NCBI GenBank assembly: GCA_946626535.1
Contig: CAMOUK010000018.1
Location: forward strand, 1-24,959
Direction of reading: 5' to 3'
DNA from: an uncultured Caryophanales bacterium
GTDB lineage: Bacteria; Bacillota_I; Bacilli_A; Acholeplasmatales; Anaeroplasmataceae
DNA: 24,959 bases
Translations under genes and position numbers: made by a program
The notes under the pieces: generated by a model
The model's database searches: none
The model's input: only the letters and a program-made list of their open reading frames with translations
What the model was told of the DNA's origin: nothing
In this document: one piece after another, positions 7,726-14,312 of the stretch
Numbering within the stretch: position 1 is the first letter of the stretch
How the letters are laid out: each line of letters starts with the position of its first letter

Positions 7726-8409
7726 TTATCTATAAATTAATTCTTTAATCATATTTTTATCACTAATTAATATATTTCTTGGATTAGTTCCAACCTTTTG
7801 GCTAATAATTCCTAGCTCCTCTAATTTATTTAAAATATTAAGAGTTCTATTAAAGCCTAAGCCAAATTTCACCTGAATATTATTAATTGTAGCCCCATTA
7901 TTAATTACATATAAGGCTGCATTATATAATAATTCTTTTTCATCATATGAAGAATATAGCTTATCTTCGTTTAAAGGCTTTTCAATATCCTTATTAGTTT
8001 CAGCCACTATACCATCATTATAGGTTAATAACGCCTGAATCTTATATTTACCATCATAATTATTATCTATATAAGTTCCGTATATAAAGCTTAGATCAGA
8101 ACCAAGCTTTTTTATTTTACCTATAATTTTATCGATATCTTGAAGTCTTAGATTCATAGAGCTTGTTACATTTAGTAGGCAACCATTAGGTTCCTTATCA
8201 CTTATTCTATTAATTTTAAGCTCATCATCAAGATCTTCTATTACAGCTGAAATAGCCCCTATAATTTCACCCTTACATACTGCCTTAATATCATGAAAAT
8301 CTATATTAATTAATCCTTCATTACTTAATATATCTTCAATATCTTTAATAAAATCACACTTTAGTAAATCATCATATTTTGAACCTAATTCTTCTTTTAA
8401 ATCAATCAT
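7726..8409 (-). CDS. FtsZ C-terminal-domain-like / FtsK-gamma-domain fusion protein
   Basis: A 227-residue soluble protein, start ATG 8409 (AAGGAAG seven bases upstream; an in-frame TTG at 8427 precedes that site). Residues 20-130 read like FtsZ from helix H7 onward: GLINIDFHD at 32-40 matches the FtsZ T7 loop GLINxDFAD and keeps the N-x-D-x2-D pattern (N35, D37, D40). LLNVTSSMNLRLQDID (78-93) matches the FtsZ segment LMNITGGxxLxLxEVxE, and FIYGTYID (108-115) matches MIFGxxIxE. The N-terminal GTP-binding domain (GGGTGTG) is absent. After a linker, residues 156-215 match the FtsK/SpoIIIE gamma winged helix: LYNAALYVI, then FGLGFNRTLNILNKLEELGI and NPRNILI. Gamma domains bind oriented chromosomal sequences. 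No translocase motor is present. The combination is read from sequence; the role (a link between DNA and division ring, or a regulator) is inference. Confidence 0.75.
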   Translation of the reverse strand: MIDLKEELGSKYDDLLKCDFIKDIEDILSNEGLINIDFHDIKAVCKGEIIGAISAVIEDLDDELKINRISDKEPNGCLLNVTSSMNLRLQDIDKIIGKIKKLGSDLSFIYGTYIDNNYDGKYKIQALLTYNDGIVAETNKDIEKPLNEDKLYSSYDEKELLYNAALYVINNGATINNIQVKFGLGFNRTLNILNKLEELGIISQKVGTNPRNILISDKNMIKELIYR

Positions 8410-8483
8410 ATACTTTCTTCCTTTCAAATCGTAATACCCAAATTAATTTTAACAAATAGAACACTAAAAATAAATCTAAAGAT

Positions 8484-8510
8484 AAAAAAATGAGCACAAA
8501 ATGTGCTCAT
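8484..8510 (-). terminator. Terminator after the P-type ATPase gene
   Basis: Minus strand ATGAGCACA, TTT loop, TGTGCTCAT, then seven T (8490-8484). It lies just after the ATPase stop codon. Confidence 0.92.
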
Positions 8511-8513
8511 TAA

Positions 8514-11168
8514 TTATTTAGCCATTTTTTCTTTTTTTCTAGCCAATCTTTTTTCTTTTAAAGTTAATCTTTTTGGATCATTAATAAAACTATCTACTAT
8601 ACTTTCATCATTCTTTAAAATCTTCTTATTAACAAATTCAATTACTAGGAAGAATAAAGGTAATGCGACAAATAGGAATATACCCATAATTATGAAATTA
8701 TCCCTATCCTCAAATAGATTTTGGAAGGATGGAGAGTTCCAAGGTCTAAATAGTTCTCTCATAAATTGACAATCAAAGAAATTTTGACCTAAGCTTGTAT
8801 CATATCCAAACATAGAAGCTGAGGTAGGTCTACCACCAACAAATGACGTTGGAACTAAAAATGATAATGATACAACTGTTAAGCAAACAAGTGTAAACGC
8901 AAATACTCTATATTTAGTAAATGGTAGACACATTGTAAATGTAACAACTAAGCCTGCAAGTGTAAGTAAAATAGATATCATAGATTTTACATTTAAAGCA
9001 TTAATCCAAGGCTCTTGACCATAATGCTTAGGTATTACATAGGCAAGTATTGGTAGCATTACGGCTGCCAGTGCAAGTAATCCTGCCGCAATAGCTTTAG
9101 CAATAATAGTCTTTGAGAATGAGCCCTTAATTGGCTTTTTCGTACCTTCAAGTGATAATATGAAGCCACCAGTACCAATTACAGCTGCCTCTAGCATATA
9201 AACATTTTCTACTGTATACCACATTTGGCCCTTCGCTAAAGCTATTAACGCAAATGCTAATAGTGATATCGCAAATGATTTCATTAAGAATAGTATTGAT
9301 GTTCTTCTAATATTACCTATTACTCTTCTTCCTTGTCCAACAACTTCCTTTAAATGAGAAAAATCATTATCCATTAAAACAACATCAGAAACTGATTTAG
9401 CAGCATCTGTTGCCTTCGCAAAGGTAATTGATGAATCAGCCTTTCTTAAGGCTAATATATCATTTACACCATCACCTGTCATCGCAACCTTATGCTTATT
9501 TGCCTTTAAGGCTTCAACTATTGCTTCCTTTTGTTCTGGTGATACTCTTGCAAAAATAGTATAATCTTCAACTAGTCCAGCAATATCTTCTAACTTAACT
9601 CCCTCTAAAGATATTGCCTTATCATAATTTTCTACACCACAAACTTGAGCTATCTTAGAAACAGTTAATGGATTATCTCCAGATATTACCTTAACTGTAA
9701 CGCCATTATCCTTAAAGAAGGCTAAAGTTTCCTTTGCTGATTTTCTTATTTGATCTTCTAATACAAAGAAGGCTAATAAATTATCATTTAGCTTAAAGGC
9801 TAATACTCTTTTTCCTTCCTTTGCCTTTTCTTCTACGAACTTTAATCTTTCATCATCCTTATCAAGTAAATATTCAGGAGCGCCTAAAAGTAGCCTATCT
9901 CCATTATTATAGATTAAGCCTGATGACTTATGCTCACTAGAAAATGGAATTAATTCCTTATACTCAACATCCTTATTTTCACCAAATTCATTATACAAGG
10001 CCTCAGCTGTTTGATTTCTTGAGCCTGATACACCTAGTAGATTTTTAATATTATCATAAATATCTTCTAAATGGACAAATCTTTTAACTTCACAAACCTT
10101 CATTGTACCATCTGTTAAGGTACCAGTTTTATCTAAGCAGATAGTATCTACTCTACTTAAATTTTCAAGTGAATATAATTCTTGAATTAATGTTTCTTGT
10201 TTTGAAAGTGATGCGATAGATAAAGCCATTGTAACAGATGCGGTTAAAAGTAAGCCAGATGGCATAATACCAATCGCAAATGAGCCAACAGTTATCATTA
10301 TTCTTGCCCATGTAATTGGACTATCAAGGCTCAATGTCATATTATCCCAAAGAGCTGCATCATTTCCATGAACATTAATCTTATAGCATAATGTTCCAAT
10401 TACAACTATTGTAACAATTAATAATATTACTGCAAGGACTCTCATTATATTCATAATATCAGTCATAAGCTCTGATTTATGACGTTCCATATTCTTAACC
10501 TTCTTAGAAAGTGATGAAGCAAATGTATCATCACCAACTGCGATAGTTCTAAGCTTGGCATCACCAACAATTATAGCTGAACCAGAAAAGACCTTATCAC
10601 CTGGATATTTTTTAATATAATCTGATTCACCTGTTAAATTAGATTCATCTACCTGCAAGTAGCCCTCAACCATAATAAAATCAGCTGTTGCTTGCTCACC
10701 AGCCTTTAAGGCTACTATATCGTCGATTACGATATCCTTAGCATTAATAGTTACAAGCTTACCATCTCTTATAACTCTAGATTTAGCCTCTGTTACTATT
10801 TTTAATTTATCTATTACTCTTTTACTATGAATTTCTTGAATAGTACCAATTGTAATATTCATAATGGCAGGAAGCAAAAAGCCAAATTTAGAAAAGCCAA
10901 AGTGATCATCAACAACATCAGGATGTCCTGTTGAATATAGATAAACTATAAATGCAAAAAATACTATTGCGATAATTAATAAAATCGTATTAAAAAAGGT
11001 AAATACATTATGAAATATTATCATACCAACAGTTCTTTCGTGGCCCTTAGTAGCTGTATTGATATAACCTTTATCTGTTCTTTCTTTAACCTGGTCTACA
11101 GTTAAGCCTAAAGAAGCATCTGCCTCTATATTTTCTATAGGTTCCTTTACAATCGTCTTCTTACTCAT
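8514..11168 (-). CDS. P-type cation-transporting ATPase, CtpE-like
   Basis: ATP-driven membrane cation pump, 884 residues from ATG 11168 (AAGGAG eight bases upstream; the GTG at 11177 overlaps that site). Actuator motif TGES is at 179-182, the phosphorylated Asp at D346 in DKTGTLTDG, and the hinge motif TGDGVNDILALRKAD follows. No N-terminal metal-binding domain is present. The M4 segment reads GIMPSGLLLTASV, then SKQETLIQELYSLENLSRVD before DKTGT; this resembles mycobacterial CtpE, reported to take up calcium, rather than copper/zinc pumps (no CPC) or PacL-type pumps with PEGL. The transported ion is therefore uncertain, with Ca2+ or another divalent cation most likely. Membrane helices continue to the C-terminus, which ends in a Lys/Arg-rich tail. 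It has its own promoter and terminator. Confidence 0.9.
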   Translation of the reverse strand: MSKKTIVKEPIENIEADASLGLTVDQVKERTDKGYINTATKGHERTVGMIIFHNVFTFFNTILLIIAIVFFAFIVYLYSTGHPDVVDDHFGFSKFGFLLPAIMNITIGTIQEIHSKRVIDKLKIVTEAKSRVIRDGKLVTINAKDIVIDDIVALKAGEQATADFIMVEGYLQVDESNLTGESDYIKKYPGDKVFSGSAIIVGDAKLRTIAVGDDTFASSLSKKVKNMERHKSELMTDIMNIMRVLAVILLIVTIVVIGTLCYKINVHGNDAALWDNMTLSLDSPITWARIMITVGSFAIGIMPSGLLLTASVTMALSIASLSKQETLIQELYSLENLSRVDTICLDKTGTLTDGTMKVCEVKRFVHLEDIYDNIKNLLGVSGSRNQTAEALYNEFGENKDVEYKELIPFSSEHKSSGLIYNNGDRLLLGAPEYLLDKDDERLKFVEEKAKEGKRVLAFKLNDNLLAFFVLEDQIRKSAKETLAFFKDNGVTVKVISGDNPLTVSKIAQVCGVENYDKAISLEGVKLEDIAGLVEDYTIFARVSPEQKEAIVEALKANKHKVAMTGDGVNDILALRKADSSITFAKATDAAKSVSDVVLMDNDFSHLKEVVGQGRRVIGNIRRTSILFLMKSFAISLLAFALIALAKGQMWYTVENVYMLEAAVIGTGGFILSLEGTKKPIKGSFSKTIIAKAIAAGLLALAAVMLPILAYVIPKHYGQEPWINALNVKSMISILLTLAGLVVTFTMCLPFTKYRVFAFTLVCLTVVSLSFLVPTSFVGGRPTSASMFGYDTSLGQNFFDCQFMRELFRPWNSPSFQNLFEDRDNFIIMGIFLFVALPLFFLVIEFVNKKILKNDESIVDSFINDPKRLTLKEKRLARKKEKMAK

Positions 11169-11197
11169 TCGAATCACTCCTTTGAGTTATTTAATTT

Positions 11198-11206
11198 ATT
11201 ATACCA
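11198..11206 (-). promoter_or_regulatory. Extended -10 promoter of the P-type ATPase gene
   Basis: Minus strand TGGTATAAT (11206-11198): consensus TATAAT with an extended TG. The -35 position reads TGGCTC, a weak match. Confidence 0.55.
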
Positions 11207-11250
11207 TAGCAAAAAAATAAGAGCCATATATAGCTAATAAATTTTTAATT

Positions 11251-11285
11251 AAAAAAATAAAAAAATAGGCAATTATTTTGCCTAT
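11251..11285 (-). terminator. Terminator after mntP
   Basis: Minus strand ATAGGCAA, AATAA loop, TTGCCTAT, then TTTTTTATTTTTTT. The hairpin includes the mntP stop codon TAG (11284-11282). Confidence 0.85.
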
Positions 11286-11866
11286 AATGTTATTATAAAG
11301 CTTATTATTATTTTTAATGATATCACAATTAAAATGATACCACCAGCAATTTCAGCCTTAGTAGAAAATATATCCTTAAATATTCTGCCTAGATGACATC
11401 CTGAAAATGAAATGCCAAATGTTACTATAGTTATTATTATAAAGCTAATAAATACCTGATAGGTTGCTGTTGCTGAAATAGTATTATCTATACCAACACC
11501 AACAAGTAAGGCATCAATTGAGGTAGCTATTGCTTGAATAATTAGCAATTTAATAGTCAGACTACCTGAATAATCATTATCATCATCTTTTCTAATAGCT
11601 GAATAAATTGACTTAATACCTAATGCCATCAATATTGAAAAGCCAATAATAGGTATAGCATATTTAAACCAGCTATATTTAGTTAAAAGACTAGATGCGA
11701 AATATCCTATAAGAGGCATAACGCCTTGAAACACTCCAAAGAATGTCGCAATTAAAAGCATCTTAGAAATCTTTAATTTTTCGTCCTTTAGGCCGTTAGT
11801 AACAGATACTGCAAAAGCATCCATCGCAAGGCCTACACCTAAGCATATACTCCAAAAAATCCACAT
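11282..11866 (-). CDS. mntP: Manganese efflux pump MntP
   Basis: Six-helix membrane exporter of Mn(II) that prevents manganese toxicity. The 194 residues are family length. It has the two-repeat layout: GLAMDAFAVSVTNGL near the start and AIATSIDALLVGVG in the second half, each with the conserved Asp-Ala pair. A hydrophilic loop with D-D-D-N-D separates the halves. The start ATG at 11866 follows AAGGAAT. No yybP-ykoY manganese riboswitch is visible upstream; instead an 8-base inverted repeat sits 24 bases before the start and may be the regulator site. Confidence 0.93.
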   Translation of the reverse strand: MWIFWSICLGVGLAMDAFAVSVTNGLKDEKLKISKMLLIATFFGVFQGVMPLIGYFASSLLTKYSWFKYAIPIIGFSILMALGIKSIYSAIRKDDDNDYSGSLTIKLLIIQAIATSIDALLVGVGIDNTISATATYQVFISFIIITIVTFGISFSGCHLGRIFKDIFSTKAEIAGGIILIVISLKIIISFIITL

Positions 11867-11889
11867 AATATTTATTCCTTTTTAAATAC

Positions 11890-11908
11890 AAGTGATAGTT
11901 TATCACTT
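11890..11908. promoter_or_regulatory. Operator-like palindrome upstream of mntP
   Basis: AAGTGATA-GTT-TATCACTT is a perfect 8-base inverted repeat with a 3-base centre, 24 bases upstream of the mntP start. It has no T tract and lies between a terminator and the gene, so it is more likely an operator than a terminator. It differs from the feo palindromes. Regulator unknown. Confidence 0.6.
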
Positions 11909-11926
11909 TTAATATAAAAAATCTAC

Positions 11927-11953
11927 AAAAAAATAGCGAGTCAGCTCGCTATT
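11927..11953 (-). terminator. Terminator after the TrkA-C membrane protein gene
   Basis: Minus strand AATAGCGAG, CTGA loop, CTCGCTATT, then T residues. The hairpin covers the gene's stop codon (11951-11949). Confidence 0.88.
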
Positions 11954-12950
11954 CATTATTTTGGTTTATAAATATTTTCTTAATATTACTATAATTACCA
12001 TAAATAACTATCTCATCATTATCCTTAATTATAGTATCCTTTGTTACCTTAATAGATGAATCATTTCTTCTAAGCATTATAACATTTAGGTTATAAACTG
12101 TTTTAATTTCAGATTCAAAAAGCTTCTTATCCTTTAATATTTCAGGTAGATTATGAATTTCAATTTGTGCCATTGCATCTCTACCATAATTATCAATTAA
12201 GGTAATTATATTTTCCTTTGGCTGAATTATTTCTTCTTCAACAACCTCATTAGTCTTATATGTGAATAAATCCTTTATTGCTTGTCTAGAACCAAAAACA
12301 ACTATTTCATCATTTTTCTGAATTACTGTATTTTTAGTAATTTCAATTGTTCTATTTTTTCTTTTTAGCATTAATAGATTAATTCTATATCTTGATTTTA
12401 ATTCTGATTCCTCTAATGTCTTATCCTTTAAAGCCTCAGGAACATTATTAATATAAATCTCAACTATGGCATCTCTACCATATAAATCAAGCATAGTTAA
12501 GATATTATCATACTTATTTCTATAAATTAGTCTTCTGGCAAAGCCTTCAGTCATTTTTTCTAATAATTTAGCAAATGGTGGTATTTTAGAAATAACAATT
12601 AAGGCTACAGCTACACCTAAGATAATTGTAGTATGTAAAACTAAATCTTCAGTCATTACATTTGATGAGAAGCTTGAAATTAAATTAATGATAAATGATA
12701 TGATCATTACATTAAATATAATACCTGTAATCATACAAATAATTGCAAGTCTACGTCTTCTTTTATTTGTAGCAATAATTTCTGCCTCGCTTGTTGTAAA
12801 GCCAGAGCAAGTAATTAAAGAAATTACCTGAAATCTTGCCTTTTCCTTTGTAAGACCTGTAATTCTAAATAAAATGGTAAATAATTCAATTGTATAAATA
12901 TATAACACTATCGCTATTGAAATAGCTAATATTGATGCGGTTAGATTCAT
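11949..12950 (-). CDS. Membrane protein with two TrkA-C (RCK_C) domains
   Basis: A 333-residue protein starting at ATG 12950 (GGAGAG upstream; 34 further in-frame codons upstream overlap the promoter region and are not used). An N-terminal helix and two more membrane helices (to about residue 125) flank a conserved cytosolic loop with ITCSGFTTSEAE and a basic N-K-R-R-R-R run. Two tandem copies of a ~65-residue RCK_C domain follow (about 160-230 and 255-325): each reads as an A(I/Q)-x-E-I strand, N-x-P-E-x-LKDK, a helix, and a final DEIV-(V/I)-(F/Y)-G strand. RCK_C domains gate or regulate potassium and other transport, and many in Bacillota bind c-di-AMP. The substrate here is unknown. Divergent from the c-di-GMP riboswitch leader. 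Confidence 0.8.
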   Translation of the reverse strand: MNLTASILAISIAIVLYIYTIELFTILFRITGLTKEKARFQVISLITCSGFTTSEAEIIATNKRRRRLAIICMITGIIFNVMIISFIINLISSFSSNVMTEDLVLHTTIILGVAVALIVISKIPPFAKLLEKMTEGFARRLIYRNKYDNILTMLDLYGRDAIVEIYINNVPEALKDKTLEESELKSRYRINLLMLKRKNRTIEITKNTVIQKNDEIVVFGSRQAIKDLFTYKTNEVVEEEIIQPKENIITLIDNYGRDAMAQIEIHNLPEILKDKKLFESEIKTVYNLNVIMLRRNDSSIKVTKDTIIKDNDEIVIYGNYSNIKKIFINQNNE

Positions 12951-12986
12951 AAATACTCTCCATAATAGAAAACTATTCTTGTATAT

Positions 12987-12995
12987 AGTATAGCA
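12987..12995 (-). promoter_or_regulatory. Extended -10 promoter of the TrkA-C protein gene
   Basis: Minus strand TGCTATACT (12995-12987), 36 bases before the chosen ATG; a weak TTAAAA lies 17 bases upstream of the -10. Confidence 0.5.
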
Positions 12996-13023
12996 CCATT
13001 TTGTAAGCTTTTTAACACTAAAT

Positions 13024-13052
13024 TTGACATTTTTAAAATAATATTGTATCAT
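13024..13052 (+). promoter_or_regulatory. Promoter of the riboswitch-GGDEF unit
   Basis: TTGACA (13024-13029), 17-base spacer, TATCAT (13047-13052). The expected start near 13059 is just before the aptamer. Confidence 0.75.
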
Positions 13053-13067
13053 TTACTTATCTTAAAT

Positions 13068-13140
13068 AGTATTCGGCAAAATACGGGAAACTGTATGACG
13101 CAAAGCTAAAGGGCCTGTAAAATGGTAGCCAGTTGCATTT
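13068..13140 (+). ncRNA. Cyclic di-GMP-I (GEMM-I) riboswitch
   Basis: The aptamer is recognised by its ordered conserved pieces: GGCAA at the 5' side; a hairpin AUACGG-GAAA-CUGUAU (13081-13096) with a GNRA tetraloop; GACGCAAAGC; a GGGCCU receptor segment; and GGUAGCCAG near the 3' end. A terminator hairpin with seven T follows and then the GGAGG of the GGDEF gene, so control by transcription termination is likely. The direction of control (on or off with ligand) cannot be fixed by eye. Boundaries are approximate. Confidence 0.9.
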
Positions 13141-13161
13141 TTTATTACCAAAAGGTTCTTT

Positions 13162-13185
13162 AGTTCTCACGGAAGAACTTTTTTT
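13162..13185 (+). terminator. Riboswitch expression-platform terminator
   Basis: AGTTCT, loop CACGGA, AGAACT, then T tract 13179-13185. The 3' arm can also pair with GTTCTT at 13155-13160, and TACCA (13146-13150) can pair with TGGTA of the aptamer (13123-13127), giving possible switching partners. Confidence 0.8.
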
Positions 13186-13199
13186 ATTGGAGGAAAATG

Positions 13200-14246
13200 A
13201 TGGAACGTGATTATCTAGATATTAAATACTTAGTTAGTAAGGATCAAGATGTAGTAATTGATCAGCTTACAGGTGTATTTAGTAGAAATCAAATTATCAA
13301 TATAGCGAATGGCTTAATTGAAGATAAAACTCCTTTTACCCTTATCATTCTTGATTTAGATAATTTCAAACAGATAAATGACTCATTTGGTCATTTATCT
13401 GGTGATTTTATCTTAAAAAGCATCGGTGAAAAATTAAAGGAACATTGTTATGGTAACATGTTTGTTGGTAGATATGGTGGAGATGAATTCTTAATTCTTC
13501 TTCCAAATGTCGTAGATTATGACGATGTCCATAAAACATGTGAAAAGCTATTCGAAAGAAATAAAATATTTAGAAGATATTATAACGATGGCGTAAGAGA
13601 TATTTATGTTACTGCCACTTTAGGCTGTGCAAAATATCCTGAGGATGATTGTGATTATGAAAAGTTATTCACAAAGGCTGATAAGGCTTTATATAGAGGT
13701 AAGACTAAAGGTAGAAACTGTTATATCATCTATGTAGAATCAAAACATAAAAATATCGTTATTCACGAAAAGGCTGAAGGCTCACTTCTTAGAAATTTCA
13801 ATTCTGTAAAAAGAATGTTTGATATCTATAAAGGTAAGGAGCAAATTTTAAAAAGCACTGTAGACTTCCTATATTCAGAGCTACACTGCTCATATGTATA
13901 TTACCTATCACCAGATTCAACAATACTATCAAATTATAATGATACTAAAAGATATACAGGTGAAAGATATGATATACATCTTGAGCTTCTACTAAATGGT
14001 GATTCATTATTCTTTGAAGCTCCTCTTACAAAATATAAACAACAAGATCCTGCTTTAACTGATTTTGTTGAAGCTAGAGGTATTCAAAGTATGCTTGTAT
14101 CAAAACTTGAAACACATGGTAGAAATTTCGGATATATTGTTATATTTGAAAGAGAAATCACAAGAATATGGCAAGAAAGCGAAATTGCTTTAGTAATGTA
14201 TGTTTCAGCACTATTAGAACTAGAATTATGTAAAATGAAAAAATAA
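13200..14246 (+). CDS. Diguanylate cyclase, GGDEF domain followed by a GAF-like domain
   Basis: Makes the second messenger c-di-GMP from two GTP. The active-site motif GGDEF is intact at residues 93-97, with the upstream LDLDNFKxIND and GHLxGD segments that place metal and substrate. The residues that would form the RxxD inhibitory site five positions before GGDEF read YGNM, so product inhibition at an I-site appears absent. The C-terminal ~155 residues (about 190-345) look like a GAF sensor domain, an unusual order because sensors mostly precede GGDEF. No membrane segment, so cytosolic. Start: of two adjacent ATGs (13197, 13200), the second has the better spacing from GGAGG. It sits directly behind a c-di-GMP-I riboswitch, pointing to feedback control by its own product. 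Confidence 0.92.
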   Translation: MERDYLDIKYLVSKDQDVVIDQLTGVFSRNQIINIANGLIEDKTPFTLIILDLDNFKQINDSFGHLSGDFILKSIGEKLKEHCYGNMFVGRYGGDEFLILLPNVVDYDDVHKTCEKLFERNKIFRRYYNDGVRDIYVTATLGCAKYPEDDCDYEKLFTKADKALYRGKTKGRNCYIIYVESKHKNIVIHEKAEGSLLRNFNSVKRMFDIYKGKEQILKSTVDFLYSELHCSYVYYLSPDSTILSNYNDTKRYTGERYDIHLELLLNGDSLFFEAPLTKYKQQDPALTDFVEARGIQSMLVSKLETHGRNFGYIVIFEREITRIWQESEIALVMYVSALLELELCKMKK

Positions 14247-14280
14247 CTCATTTTACTTAACTTTCCTCTTCCTTATAAAA

Positions 14281-14309
14281 AGAGCACTAGAATCGCCGTC
14301 TAGTGCTCT
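14281..14309. terminator. Bidirectional terminator between the GGDEF gene and the aryl-acid operon
   Basis: AGAGCACTAGA, 7-base loop, TCTAGTGCTCT, with T tract 14308-14314 on the plus strand and A run 14277-14280 for the minus strand. An 11-base perfect stem; it ends both convergent units. Confidence 0.93.
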
Positions 14310-14312
14310 TTT

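Noticed and set aside
9700..11168. The P-type ATPase as a copper or zinc exporter
   Set aside because: No CPC motif in the membrane and no N-terminal metal-binding domain.
11867..11948. A yybP-ykoY manganese riboswitch upstream of mntP
   Set aside because: The leader is too short and lacks the conserved loop sequences; only a palindrome is present.
12951..13052. A 34-codon N-terminal extension of the RCK_C membrane protein
   Set aside because: It overlaps its own promoter and the divergent riboswitch promoter; ATG 12950 has GGAGAG at good spacing.
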